DNA of 64,000 nt from Cellulomonas sp. JZ18 (GCF_009720485.1 NZ_CP045245.1:62001-126000); one strand, 5' to 3'; positions 48,153 to 57,575 are shown, counted from the first letter of the stretch. Notes: a model not told the origin generated them from the letters alone. Translations and numbers: made by a program.

Positions 48153-49451
48153 GTGCTCACCGCCCTGCGCAGCCGCGCGGCCGCCGCGACCCGCCGCTGG
48201 TGGGTGGCGCGCGCGTCGGGGGCGACCGACCGCGCCGACGCCCTCGGGCTGCTGCTGCTCGGCCTGGTGCTGCTCGCCCTCGACGTCGGCGGCGTCGGCC
48301 CCACCGTGCCCGTGCTCGACCTGCCGGCGCCGCGCTGGTGGCAGGCGGGCCTGCTGCTCGTCGCCGTGCTGGTCCTCGTGGCGAAGCGTCGGCGGCCGCT
48401 CGCCGTGCTGCTCGCGGTCACGGGCCTCGCGGTCGTCGACGCGCTGCTGGGCGGGTCGCTCGGCATGTACCTCGTGCTGTTCGACGCGCTGTTCGCGGTC
48501 GCCGTGCACGGCGCCCCGCGCGTGCGGCGGGCGGTGCAGGGCGTCGTCGGGGGCGCGGTGCTCGCCGCGGCCGTGGCCCTCGTGGTGGCGGGAGGGTCGG
48601 CCCGGGACGTCGTGCAGCTCGTGCTGGTGCTCGTCGCGATGTTCCTCACGCCGTTCTGGTGGGGCGGCGACGTGCGGCGCACCGAGGAGCTCGCGCGGTC
48701 GGAGGCGCGCCGGGCGGACCTCGAGCGCGAGCGCGCCGACCTGGCCCGTGCGCACGCCGACGACGTCGCCCGGATCGCCGCGCTCGACCGCACGTCGGCC
48801 GTGCAGGACGAGCGCCGACGGATGGCCCGCGACCTGCACGACGCCGTCGCCGGGCACCTGTCCGCCGTCGCGATCCACGCGGAGGCCGCGCTCGCGGGCA
48901 GGCCCGACCCGGACCGCGACCGGGCCGCCCTGCGCGCGGTCCGCGCCGGGGCGCTCGACGCGCTCACCGAGATGCGCGCGATGATCCTCGTGCTGCGGGC
49001 GGGCGACGACGCCGACGACGTCCCGGCCCCGCCCGGGCTGGACCGGGTGCCGTCCCTGGACGCGGACGTCGACCCGGCGGCGCTGCCGGTGGTGTCGGCC
49101 GCCGTCGGCCAGACCGCCTACCGCATCGCGCAGGAGGCCGTGACGAACGCCCACAAGCACGGCGCCGGCCGCCCCGCCCTGACCGTCCGCACCGACGAGC
49201 GCACCCTGCACCTGGAGGTCCGCAACGCCATGCCCGTCGTCGCCGCCGCGAGTCCCGTCCCGTCGTCGTCGACGGGACTGACGACCATGCGCGAGCGCGC
49301 CGCGACGCTCGGCGGCACCGTGACCGCCGGGCCGGAGGGGGACGCGTGGGTCGTGCGCGCCGTGCTGCCGCTGGACCCGGCGACGGACGCCGGGGCGGCG
49401 GGCGCGGCGGGCGAGGCGGGCGCGCGGGCCCGGAGCGGGGTGCGGGCGTGA
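48153..49451 (+). CDS. Sensor histidine kinase (NarL-type partner)
   Basis: 432 residues. About four N-terminal membrane helices (residues 30-170) end in a linker helix (RSEARRADLERERADLARA). H229 in MARDLHDAVAGHLSAV is the phosphorylated His of the HisKA_3 family. The ATPase has QEAVTNAHKHG and STGLTTMRERAATLGG. A C-terminal Gly/Ala tail follows. The GTG at 48153 is chosen from the -10-like hexamer. The stop overlaps the regulator gene start as GTGA, so the pair is translated together. The signal is not identifiable. Confidence 0.88.
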   Translation: MLTALRSRAAAATRRWWVARASGATDRADALGLLLLGLVLLALDVGGVGPTVPVLDLPAPRWWQAGLLLVAVLVLVAKRRRPLAVLLAVTGLAVVDALLGGSLGMYLVLFDALFAVAVHGAPRVRRAVQGVVGGAVLAAAVALVVAGGSARDVVQLVLVLVAMFLTPFWWGGDVRRTEELARSEARRADLERERADLARAHADDVARIAALDRTSAVQDERRRMARDLHDAVAGHLSAVAIHAEAALAGRPDPDRDRAALRAVRAGALDALTEMRAMILVLRAGDDADDVPAPPGLDRVPSLDADVDPAALPVVSAAVGQTAYRIAQEAVTNAHKHGAGRPALTVRTDERTLHLEVRNAMPVVAAASPVPSSSTGLTTMRERAATLGGTVTAGPEGDAWVVRAVLPLDPATDAGAAGAAGEAGARARSGVRA

Positions 49452-50134
49452 GCGGGGCGGAGGACCGGCGCGTGCGGGTGCTGCTCGCCGACGACCACGG
49501 CGCGATCCGCGCGGGCCTGCGGCTGATGCTCGAGCAGTCCGGGCACGTCGAGGTCGTGGGCGAGGCCGGCGACGGCGACGTGGCGGTGCGGCAGGCGCGG
49601 GCGCTGCGCCCGGACGTCGTCCTCATGGACGTGCGCATGCCGGGCACGGACGGCATCACCGCCACCGAGGCGATCGTGCGGGACGGGCTCGCGGAGGTCG
49701 TCGCGCTGACCACGTTCGACCTCGACGAGTACGTCGTCGGCATGGTGCGGGCGGGTGCCGCCGGGTTCCTGCTGAAGTCCGTCGGCGCCGCGGAGCTGGT
49801 CGACGCCGTGCGCCGGGTGGCGGCGGGCGAGGGCGTCCTGGCCCCCGAGGTGACGCGCCGGCTGCTGGACGCGGTCGCGGGGCGGGCGTCGCTGGACCGG
49901 GCCGCCGACGTGCCGGGCCCGGACCGCGGCGAGGACCCCCGGCTCGCGGCCCTCACCGTCCGGGAGCGGGACGTGCTGGCCGGTTTGGGCGAGGGGCTGT
50001 CGAACGCGCAGCTCGCGGAGCGCCTCGTCGTCTCGCCGACGACGGTGAAGTCGCACGTGAGTCACGTGCTGGCGAAGCTGGGCGTCCGCTCGCGCCTGCA
50101 GGCGGGCGTGCTGGCCCGCGACCTGCTCGGCTGA
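49448..50134 (+). CDS. Response regulator, NarL/FixJ family
   Basis: 228 residues. Receiver: VRVLLADDHGAIRAGLRLML, with phospho-accepting D61 in VVLMDVRMPGTDGI, then TTFDLDEYVVGMVRAGAAGF. Output: LTVRERDVLAGLGEGLSNAQ, LAERLVVSPTTVKSHV and SHVLAKLGVRSRLQAG, a LuxR HTH. Partner of the preceding kinase by position and overlap. The linker of about 30 residues is Asp/Arg-rich. Confidence 0.92.
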   Translation: MSGAEDRRVRVLLADDHGAIRAGLRLMLEQSGHVEVVGEAGDGDVAVRQARALRPDVVLMDVRMPGTDGITATEAIVRDGLAEVVALTTFDLDEYVVGMVRAGAAGFLLKSVGAAELVDAVRRVAAGEGVLAPEVTRRLLDAVAGRASLDRAADVPGPDRGEDPRLAALTVRERDVLAGLGEGLSNAQLAERLVVSPTTVKSHVSHVLAKLGVRSRLQAGVLARDLLG

Positions 50135-50231
50135 CGGCAGCCGCACGGTGGGCGAGCACCCCGCCCGGGGCGCCGTGCCGGGGGCCCGTCCACCCACGCT
50201 GCCCCGCACGCCCACCCACCGGGACGGCCCT

Positions 50232-50296
50232 GCCGACGACCCCGTGATCAGATGCGTTCCGGTGCCCGTGAGGCGTCCGATCACGGGGTCGTCGGC
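50232..50296. terminator. Large palindrome (18-bp stem, 29-nt loop) between convergent genes
   Basis: GCCGACGACCCCGTGATC (50232-50249) is the exact complement of 50279-50296. It lies between the response regulator (stop 50134) and the convergent NmrA-type gene (stop 50356). The loop is longer than usual for a terminator. Confidence 0.6.
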
Positions 50297-50355
50297 GAGC
50301 CGTCCCGACCCGTGGGCACGGTCCCCCCGGCTCGGCCGTCGCCCGTGTGCGCGGG

Positions 50356-51213
50356 TCAGGCCAGGGCTGCCCGGAGGCCGTCGAGGAGGGGGGTCGTGGG
50401 CCGGCCGACGAGGGTGCGCAGGTGGTCGGTCGCGTCCGCCAGCGCGCCGGCGGCGATGCCCTGGTCGAGCGCGACGACGAACCCGGCCGTGCCCTCGTCC
50501 AGCCCGGCGCCCGTGAGGACCGCGAGGTGCTCGTCCGCCGAGACCCGGCGGTACGTCACCGGGCGCCCGAGCAGCTCGGCCGCCGCGGCGGCGAGCTCGT
50601 CGAAGTCCCAGGCGACGTCGCCCGACAGCTCGTACGTGCGGCCCTCGTGCCCCTCGCCGGTGAGGACGGCGACGGCACCGGCGGCGAAGTCGGCGCGCGT
50701 GGCCGACGCCACCCGCCCGTCCCCGACGGACGCCACGATCTCGCCGGTCTGGGCCGCCTGCTGCACGGGCCCGACGTAGTTCTCGGTGTACCAGTTGTTG
50801 CGCAGCACCGTCACGGGCAGGCCGGACGCGGCGAGCAGCTCCTCGGTCGCCTTGTGGTCGGGGGCCAGGACGAGCGACGTCGTGTCCGCGTGCGGCGCCG
50901 ACGTGTAGACGACGTGCCCCACGCCGGCCGCGACGGCGGCGTCGATGACGGCCCGGTGCTGCTCCACGCGCCGCCCCGGCTCGCTGCCGGACACGAGCAG
51001 CACCTTCTGCGCCCCGGCGAACGCGTCGGCGACCGTCTCCGGCCGGTCGTAGTCGAGCGTCACGACGCGCACCCCGCGCTCGGCCAGGTCCGCCAGCCGC
51101 TCGGTGGCGCGGCCGCCGGCCACGACGTCCCCCGGCGCGACGCCCGCGTCCAGCAGGCCCTCCACGACGAGACGGCCCAGGTGCCCGGTGGCTCCGGTGA
51201 CGACGATCGACAT
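50356..51213 (-). CDS. NmrA/QorB-type NAD(P)-binding oxidoreductase
   Basis: 285 residues. MSIVVTGATGHLGRLVVEGL is the dinucleotide motif; VRVVTLDYDRPETVADAFAG, VLLVSGSEPGRRVEQHRAVI, VVYTSAPHADTTSLVLAPDH and LPVTVLRNNWYTENYVGPV follow, as in quinone oxidoreductase 2 (QorB) and NmrA-like proteins. It probably uses NAD(P)H to reduce quinones or senses redox state. AGGAGGAG lies 6 nt before the ATG at 51213; upstream in-frame codons lack one. Confidence 0.87.
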   Translation of the reverse strand: MSIVVTGATGHLGRLVVEGLLDAGVAPGDVVAGGRATERLADLAERGVRVVTLDYDRPETVADAFAGAQKVLLVSGSEPGRRVEQHRAVIDAAVAAGVGHVVYTSAPHADTTSLVLAPDHKATEELLAASGLPVTVLRNNWYTENYVGPVQQAAQTGEIVASVGDGRVASATRADFAAGAVAVLTGEGHEGRTYELSGDVAWDFDELAAAAAELLGRPVTYRRVSADEHLAVLTGAGLDEGTAGFVVALDQGIAAGALADATDHLRTLVGRPTTPLLDGLRAALA

Positions 51214-51392
51214 GACTGCTCCTCCTGCGGGTGCGGGTGCGTGGACGTCCGCCACAACCCGCGCGGGTGCTCGCGCCTTCCCGCCGTCACCCGCGTGCGA
51301 CGGCGACCGTCGCGTGACGGGTCCGTGACGACCGCGCGACGGCCGTCCGCTCCGGAGGCGGGACGCCCGTCCGACCGGTAGGAACGGGACCC

Positions 51393-52424
51393 ATGGTGCG
51401 TGTCGGACTCCACAACTCCCACGAGCAGGTCCACCCCTCGGCGCTGCTCGCGGCGACGCAGCTCGCCGAGCAGCGCGGCTTCGACGCGGCGATGTGCTCC
51501 GACCACTGGGCTCCGTGGTCGGCGACGCAGGGGCACTCCGGCTACGCCTGGACGTGGCTGGGCTCGGCGCTCGCGACGACGCGCCTGCCGTTCGGCGTCG
51601 TCAGCGCGCCGGGGCAGCGGTACCACCCGGCGATCACCGCCCAGGCCGTCGCGACGCTCTCCGCGATGTACCCGGGACGGTTCTGGGTCGCGCTCGGGTC
51701 GGGCCAGAACATGAACGAGCACATCACGGGTGACCCGTGGCCCGAGAAGGACGTGCGCGACGCGCGCCTGGTCGAGTGCGTCGAGGTCATCCGCGCGCTG
51801 CTCGACGGCGAGGAGGTCACGCACGACGGCCTCGTGAAGGTCGACCGCGCCAAGCTGTGGACGCTGCCCGACGTCAAGCCGCTCCTCATCGGGCCCGCCG
51901 TCTCCCCGGCGACGGCCGCGCGGCACGCGCGCTGGGCGGACGGGCTCGTGACGGTCAACCAGCCGCCGGACACGCTGCGCGCGATCGTCGACGCCTACCG
52001 GTCGGCCGGCGGTCGCGGCGAGATCTCGCTCCAGGTGCACGTGGCCTACGCGCCCGACCCCGACGAGGCGTTCCGGCTCGCGCGCTCGCAGTGGGCGGGC
52101 AACGCGGTGGGCCCGCCGCTGGCCTGGGACATCGCCACGCCGGAGGAGTTCGACGCGGCGGCGCGGGACCTGCCGGACGAGAAGATCCACGAGGCCGTCG
52201 TCGTCGACCACGAGCCGGCGCGCATGGCCGAGCGCGTCGCCGCGCTCGCGGAGATCGGCTTCGACGCCGTCTACCTGCACCAGGTCGCCACGGACGTCGT
52301 GGCCTCGGACGAGAAGCACCCGCACGCGACGCCGACGGTCACGCCCGCCCCGTCCTCGCTCGAGGCGTTCGTCGACCTCGCCGCCGAGCACCTGCTGCCC
52401 GTCCTGCGGGAGGTGCGCGCATGA
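51393..52424 (+). CDS. LLM-class flavin oxidoreductase, non-F420 subfamily
   Basis: 343 residues. SALLAATQLAEQRGFDAAMC, SDHWAPWSATQGHSGYAWTW, QRYHPAITAQAVATLSAMYP and VALGSGQNMNEHITGDPWPE mark a luciferase-like oxidoreductase. The overall layout fits the probable non-F420 flavinoid oxidoreductase subfamily that tends to sit beside trehalose synthase, as here. The substrate is unknown. The stop overlaps the GH13 gene start as ATGA. TAGGAA lies 8 nt before the ATG at 51393. Confidence 0.8.
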   Translation: MVRVGLHNSHEQVHPSALLAATQLAEQRGFDAAMCSDHWAPWSATQGHSGYAWTWLGSALATTRLPFGVVSAPGQRYHPAITAQAVATLSAMYPGRFWVALGSGQNMNEHITGDPWPEKDVRDARLVECVEVIRALLDGEEVTHDGLVKVDRAKLWTLPDVKPLLIGPAVSPATAARHARWADGLVTVNQPPDTLRAIVDAYRSAGGRGEISLQVHVAYAPDPDEAFRLARSQWAGNAVGPPLAWDIATPEEFDAAARDLPDEKIHEAVVVDHEPARMAERVAALAEIGFDAVYLHQVATDVVASDEKHPHATPTVTPAPSSLEAFVDLAAEHLLPVLREVRA

Positions 52425-54115
52425 GGATCCGCGACACCGGCGACCTGTGGTGGAAGAACGCCGTCATCTACTGCCTCGACGTCGAGACCTACATGGACTG
52501 GAACGACGACGGCATCGGCGACCTGCCCGGGCTGGTCCAGCGCATCGACCACCTCGCCGAGCTCGGCGTCACGTGCCTGTGGCTCATGCCGTTCTACCCG
52601 ACGGCCGACCTCGACGACGGCTACGACATCGTCGACTACTACGGGGTCGACTCCCGGCTGGGCGACTCCGGCGACCTGGTCGAGCTCATCCGCACCGCGC
52701 GGGACCGCGGCATCCGCGTCATCGCCGACCTCGTCGTCAACCACACCTCGGACCGGCACCCGTGGTTCCGCTCGGCGCGCAGCTCGCCGGACAGTCCCTA
52801 CCGGGACTTCTACGTGTGGCGCACCGACCCGCCGCCGGACACCAGCGACCAGGTCGTCTTCCCCGACCAGGAGGACGGCATCTGGACGTGGGACGAGGAG
52901 GCGCAGGCCTGGTACCGGCACCGCTTCTACAAGCACCAGCCGGACCTCAACACCGCGAACCCGCAGGTGCGGGACGCGATCGCGAAGGTCGTCGGCTACT
53001 GGGCGGAGGTCGGCATGTCCGGCTTCCGCGTGGACGCGGTGCCGTTCTTCCTCTCCGACGTGGCGAACGACCCGCAGGACGAGATCGAGCACCCGCACGA
53101 GTTCCTGCAGCAGCTGCGGGCGTTCCTCACGCGCCGCGTCGGCGACGCGATCCTCATGGGCGAGGTGAACCTGCCGTACGACCAGCAGCTGCTCTTCTTC
53201 GGCGACCACGACCACGACGGCCACCACGAGGGCGAGGAGCTGAACCTCCAGTTCGACTTCGTCCTCATGCAGCAGATGTACCTGGCGCTGGCCCGCCAGG
53301 ACGCGGGGGTGCTCGCGAAGGCACTCGAAGCGCGTCCGGAGATCCCGCGGGACGCGCAGTGGGCGACGTTCGTGCGCAACCACGACGAGCTGACGCTCGA
53401 CAAGCTGAGCGACGACGAGCGCCAGGAGGTGTTCGACGCGTTCGGCCCGGACGAGGACATGCAGCTGTACGGGCGCGGCCTGCGCCGCCGGCTGCCCCCG
53501 ATGCTCGACGGCGACCCGCGCCGCGTGCGGATGGTGTACTCCCTGCTCTTCACGCTGCCGGGCACGCCCGTGCTGTTCTACGGCGAGGAGATCGGCATGG
53601 GCGAGAACCTCGCTGCCGACGGCCGGCTCGCCGTGCGCACGCCGATGCAGTGGACGTCCGGGAAGAACGGGGGGTTCTCCTGCGCGGAGCCCGACGTGCT
53701 CGCGGGCCCGGTGGTGGAGGGCGCGTTCGGCCCCGACCACGTCAACGTCGCCGACCAGCGCCGCGACCCGGACTCGCTGCTGTCGTTCGTGCAGCTGCTG
53801 GCGCGCCGGTACCGGGAGTGCCCGGAGCTGGGCTGGGCCGGCCGCGCGGAGATCCTCGAGCAGCCGCACGGGTCGGTGCTCGCGCACCGGTGCACGTGGC
53901 AGGAGGCGTCGATGGTCGCGGTGCACAACCTCGGCCCGGAGGCCGTGACGGTGCCGCTCGCGCTGGACGACGCGGACGAGCACGCCCGCCTGGTCGACCT
54001 GCTGCACGGGGACCAGCTGACGCTCGACGCCGACGGGGCCGCGCAGGTGGAGCTCGCGGGCTACGGGTACCGGTGGCTGCGGGTCGTGCGACCGGACTCG
54101 CGCCGGCTGCTCTGA
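52421..54115 (+). CDS. GH13 alpha-amylase family enzyme, trehalose-synthase-like
   Basis: 564 residues. The GH13 barrel motifs appear in order: IRVIADLVVNHTSDRHPWF, GFRVDAVPFF (nucleophile Asp), ILMGEVNLP (acid/base Glu) and FVRNHDELTL (transition-state Asp). YCLDVETYMDWNDDGIGDLP and YDIVDYYGVDSRLG resemble trehalose synthase and its relatives, which interconvert maltose and trehalose. A C-terminal beta-domain of about 100 residues follows. It is coupled to the LLM oxidoreductase by a 4-base overlap. Confidence 0.87.
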   Translation: MRIRDTGDLWWKNAVIYCLDVETYMDWNDDGIGDLPGLVQRIDHLAELGVTCLWLMPFYPTADLDDGYDIVDYYGVDSRLGDSGDLVELIRTARDRGIRVIADLVVNHTSDRHPWFRSARSSPDSPYRDFYVWRTDPPPDTSDQVVFPDQEDGIWTWDEEAQAWYRHRFYKHQPDLNTANPQVRDAIAKVVGYWAEVGMSGFRVDAVPFFLSDVANDPQDEIEHPHEFLQQLRAFLTRRVGDAILMGEVNLPYDQQLLFFGDHDHDGHHEGEELNLQFDFVLMQQMYLALARQDAGVLAKALEARPEIPRDAQWATFVRNHDELTLDKLSDDERQEVFDAFGPDEDMQLYGRGLRRRLPPMLDGDPRRVRMVYSLLFTLPGTPVLFYGEEIGMGENLAADGRLAVRTPMQWTSGKNGGFSCAEPDVLAGPVVEGAFGPDHVNVADQRRDPDSLLSFVQLLARRYRECPELGWAGRAEILEQPHGSVLAHRCTWQEASMVAVHNLGPEAVTVPLALDDADEHARLVDLLHGDQLTLDADGAAQVELAGYGYRWLRVVRPDSRRLL

Positions 54116-54156
54116 GCCGCGCCACCTGCCGGGTGGGCGGTGGACGGCGCGCGAAA

Positions 54157-54190
54157 GCCCCGGCCCGCCGGGGGGATGACGGGCCGAGGC
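54157..54190 (+). terminator. GC-rich hairpin after the GH13 gene
   Basis: GCCCCGGCCCG (54157-54167) pairs with CGGGCCGAGGC (54180-54190) with one mismatch, 42 bases after the stop. Confidence 0.5.
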
Positions 54191-54390
54191 GTCTCGGGGG
54201 GCGGAGGTCCACCGCGCTGCGCCCTGTTCTGGACGCACGTCCATCATGCGTCACGGATGCGCGACGGATTTAGGACGGAGGTCCCGCCGAAGCGTTTCGG
54301 CACGGACGCTCCCGGCGTTCGTCCAGGTTCGTCGCGTACCGTGCCCAGGTCCGCCGCCCCCGGGCGGGACCCCAGACGACGGAGGACCCC

Positions 54391-55365
54391 GTGCGCCGCA
54401 CGACCACCGCCCGACCCGCCGTGCGCCGGCTGGCCGCGGCCGCGCTCGCCCTGACCCTGGGCGTCGGCCTGGCCGCGTGCTCCGGCGAGGCCGGGGACGA
54501 CCCCACGACACCCGCCCCCACCGACTCGGCCTCGGCGCCCACCGCCGCCACGCCCAGCGCCGAGGACGTCGCCGCGCTCGAGGGCGTGACGATCGAGGGC
54601 GAGCACGGCACCAAGCCGACGCTCACCCTGCCGAGCACGCCGTTCCAGGTGTCCGCACCCGTCGCGCGCCTCGTCTCCGACGGCGAGGGCGAGGCCGTCG
54701 AGGTCGGCGAGCTGCTCACCATGCAGACCACCGGCTTCTCCGGCGCCGACAGCTCCGCGATGGGCTCCACCTACGACTCCGGCAGCCCGGAGTTCGTGGA
54801 GCTGAGCGAGACGGCGCTGTTCCCGACGCTGTTCGAGGCGATCGAGGGCGCGAAGATCGGTGCCCGCGTCGTCTTCGCGGTGCCGCAGGGCGAGACCACG
54901 GTCATCGCCGTCGCCGACCTCGTCGGCTCCGGGCCCGCACGCGCCGAGGGCACCGCGGTCGAGCCGCCGGCGGGCCTGCCCACCGTGACGCTCGCCGAGG
55001 GCGGTGCGCCGTCGCTCGAGCCCGCGGAGGGCGACGCGCCGACCGAGCTCGTCGTGCAGCCGCTCATCGAGGGCGCCGGCCCGGCCGTGGAGGCCGGCCA
55101 GACCGTCGTCGTCAAGTACACCGGCTGGCTGTGGGACGGGGAGCAGTTCGACTCCTCGTGGGAGAGCGGCACGACCTTCCCCGTGCAGAACGTCGGGCAG
55201 GCCAACGTCATCGCCGGCTGGAACGAGGGGCTCGTCGGCCAGAAGGTCGGCAGCCAGGTGATGCTCGTCGTGCCGCCGGACAAGGGCTACGGCGACCAGG
55301 AGAGCGGCTCGATCCCCGCGAACTCCACGCTCGTCTTCGTCGTGGACGTCCTCGCCGCGAGCTGA
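54391..55365 (+). CDS. FKBP-type peptidyl-prolyl isomerase lipoprotein
   Basis: 324 residues from the GTG at 54391 with GGAGG 5 nt upstream. LAAAALALTLGVGLAACSGE is the lipoprotein signal (lipobox L-A-A-C). The C-terminal 100 residues are an FKBP domain: VVKYTGWLWDGEQFDSSWES, VIAGWNEGLVGQKVGSQVML, VVPPDKGYG and the closing NSTLVFVVDVL. Residues 60-190 look like a second, degenerate FKBP-like domain (VGELLTMQTTGFSG, FEAIEGAKIGARVVFAVP). It should assist folding of exported proteins at the cell surface. Confidence 0.88.
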   Translation: MRRTTTARPAVRRLAAAALALTLGVGLAACSGEAGDDPTTPAPTDSASAPTAATPSAEDVAALEGVTIEGEHGTKPTLTLPSTPFQVSAPVARLVSDGEGEAVEVGELLTMQTTGFSGADSSAMGSTYDSGSPEFVELSETALFPTLFEAIEGAKIGARVVFAVPQGETTVIAVADLVGSGPARAEGTAVEPPAGLPTVTLAEGGAPSLEPAEGDAPTELVVQPLIEGAGPAVEAGQTVVVKYTGWLWDGEQFDSSWESGTTFPVQNVGQANVIAGWNEGLVGQKVGSQVMLVVPPDKGYGDQESGSIPANSTLVFVVDVLAAS

Positions 55366-55389
55366 CCCGCGCCCCGCGCGAGCGGTACC

Positions 55390-55424
55390 AGGACCGCCGG
55401 CCCCGTACCAGGGCCGGCGGTCCT
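55390..55424 (+). terminator. Terminator of the FKBP gene, 14-bp perfect stem
   Basis: AGGACCGCCGGCCC (55390-55403) is the exact complement of 55411-55424 with a 7-nt loop, 24 bases past the stop. Confidence 0.75.
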
Positions 55425-55486
55425 GTCGCGTCCGGGGCCGGCGTCCTACGCTGGCCGGACCAGTCCCTCCAGCGTGGGAGGCCCGC

Positions 55487-57547
55487 ATGGACCAGGCGAC
55501 GCCCAGGATCCGTACCGTGGCGCTGGTCGGCGCCGCGGGCGCCGGCAAGACGACGCTCACCGAGGCCCTCCTGCACCGCGCGGGCGTGCTCGTGCGTCCG
55601 GGCCGCGTGGAGGACGGCACCACGGTCTGCGACCACGAGCCGGAGGAGGTCGCCCGCGGTTGCTCGCTGACGCTCGGCGTCGCGCCCTTCCGGTGGACGT
55701 GCGACGGCGACGGCGGCGGCCCCGTCGACGTGACGCTGCTCGACACGCCCGGCTCGCTCGACTTCGCGGGCTGCGTCGACGCGGCGCTCGCGGCCGCCGA
55801 CCTCGCGCTCGTCGTGGTCAGCGCGGTCGACGGGGTCCAGGCGGGCACGCACCGCGCCTGGCGCGCCGCCGCGGAGGCCGGCGTGCCGCGCATGGTCGTC
55901 GTGACCAAGGAGGACAAGCCGCGCGCGGACTTCCGCCGCGTGCTCGACGAGCTGCGGACGGCGTTCGGGCCGGGGTTCGTGCCGCTCGAGCTGCCGCTGG
56001 GCGAGGAGACCGCGTTCTCCGGCGTCGCGGACGTGCTCAGCGAGGACGGCTACGCGTACGAGCCGGACGGGCACCACCACCGCGAGGAGCTGCCGTCCGG
56101 CCTCGCGGAGGAGGAGCACCGCCTGCACGAGGAGGTCACCGAGGAGATCGTCGCGCACGACGACGAGCAGCTCGAGCGCTACCTGTCCGGCGAGGTGCCC
56201 ACCGTGGGCGAGCTCGAGCGCACGCTCGCGCACGAGGTCCGCGACGGCGCGGCGTTCCCCGTGCTCGTCGCGTCGGGCGTCACCGGTGTCGGCGTGGACC
56301 GCCTCGCCGACCTGCTGTGCGCGCTGGCGCCGGCGCCCACCGACCGGCACGTCACCGTGCTCGCCGGGTCGACCGAGGTCCCCGTCGCCGTCGACCCCGA
56401 CGGCCCGGCGCTGGCGCACGCGTTCCGCACCGTCGCGGACCCGTTCGTGGGGCAGGTGACGCTGCTGCGGGTGCTCTCGGGCACGCTGCGCCCCGGCGAC
56501 CGGCTCGTCAACGCGACGACGCGCACCGAGGAGCGCCTGCCCGGCCTGTTCCGCCTGCGCGGCAAGGAGCACGTGCCGGTCGAGGCGGCGCGTGCCGGCG
56601 AGGTGGTGGCGGTCGCCAAGCTCACGGGCACGCCGACCGGGTCCCTGCTGGCGACCAAGGGCAGCCCGGGCACGCGCCTGTCGGCGCGTCCGCTGCCGCC
56701 GCGTCCCGCGGTGTACGGGCTCGTGCTCGAGCCGGTGACGCAGTCGGACGACGACCGGCTGTCGGGCGCGCTCGCCCGCCTCGTCGCGGAGGACCCGACG
56801 CTCGCGGTCGACCGTGCCGGGGACCGGACCGTGCTGCGCGGGCTCGGCGACACGCACCTGGCGGTCGCGCTCGAGCGGCTCGCGCGCGTGTTCAACGTGC
56901 ACGTGCGCACGGCGCCCGTGCCCGTCGGGTACCGGGAGACGATCGCCCGGACGGTCGAGGCCGAGGGCAGGCTCAAGAAGCAGTCCGGCGGGCACGGGCA
57001 GTTCGCGGTCGTGCGGATGCGCGTGTCCCCGCTGCCGGCCGGGTCCGGGCTGGAGTTCGTCGACTCCGTCGTCGGCGGCGCGATCCCCCGCGGGTACCTG
57101 CCCGCCGTGGAGCGCGGCGTCCGCGAGGCCATGGCCGCCGGCGGCCCGCACGGCTTCCCGGTCGTCGACGTGCGCGTCGAGGTGGTGGACGGCAAGGCGC
57201 ACTCGGTCGACTCCTCGGACATGGCGTTCCGCACCGCCGCGTCGATCGGGCTCAAGGAGGCGCTGGCGACGGCCGGGACGGTGGTGCTGGAGCCGGTCAG
57301 CCGCGTGCGCGTCACCGTGCCCCTGGCGGCGCAGGGCGACGTCATGAGCGACCTGTCCTCCCGGCGCGGGCGCATCACCGACACGGCGTCCCTCGACGGC
57401 GGCGAGGTCGTGGTCGAGGCGACCGTGCCGGAGTCCGAGATCGCGCGCTACGTGCTGGACCTGCGCTCGCTCACGGGTGGGCGTGCGGACCTCGAGGTCG
57501 CGCCGGACCACTACGAGCCGTGCCCCGAGCACCTGGTCACGGCCTGA
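55487..57547 (+). CDS. Elongation factor G-like protein (EF-G2 type)
   Basis: 686 residues with EF-G domain order. G1 is GAAGAGKTT, G3 is DTPGSLDF and G4 is TKEDKP, all altered from canonical (AHIDAGKTT, DTPGHVDF, NKMD). The key catalytic His of PGHV is replaced by S90. Domain IV (QSGGHGQFAVVRMRV, GGAIPRGYLPAVERGVREAM) and V (RRGRITDTASLDGG) are present. Actinobacterial EF-G2 proteins are known to lack ribosome-dependent GTPase activity; this one fits. GGGAGG precedes the ATG at 55487. Confidence 0.87.
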   Translation: MDQATPRIRTVALVGAAGAGKTTLTEALLHRAGVLVRPGRVEDGTTVCDHEPEEVARGCSLTLGVAPFRWTCDGDGGGPVDVTLLDTPGSLDFAGCVDAALAAADLALVVVSAVDGVQAGTHRAWRAAAEAGVPRMVVVTKEDKPRADFRRVLDELRTAFGPGFVPLELPLGEETAFSGVADVLSEDGYAYEPDGHHHREELPSGLAEEEHRLHEEVTEEIVAHDDEQLERYLSGEVPTVGELERTLAHEVRDGAAFPVLVASGVTGVGVDRLADLLCALAPAPTDRHVTVLAGSTEVPVAVDPDGPALAHAFRTVADPFVGQVTLLRVLSGTLRPGDRLVNATTRTEERLPGLFRLRGKEHVPVEAARAGEVVAVAKLTGTPTGSLLATKGSPGTRLSARPLPPRPAVYGLVLEPVTQSDDDRLSGALARLVAEDPTLAVDRAGDRTVLRGLGDTHLAVALERLARVFNVHVRTAPVPVGYRETIARTVEAEGRLKKQSGGHGQFAVVRMRVSPLPAGSGLEFVDSVVGGAIPRGYLPAVERGVREAMAAGGPHGFPVVDVRVEVVDGKAHSVDSSDMAFRTAASIGLKEALATAGTVVLEPVSRVRVTVPLAAQGDVMSDLSSRRGRITDTASLDGGEVVVEATVPESEIARYVLDLRSLTGGRADLEVAPDHYEPCPEHLVTA

Positions 57548-57575
57548 CGCGCCCCGGGTCCGCGCCGCCGCCTGC

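Noticed and set aside
54290..54310. CCGAAGCGTTTCGG as a LacI-type operator before the FKBP gene
   Set aside because: Imperfect at two central positions and without a second site; too weak to list as a feature.
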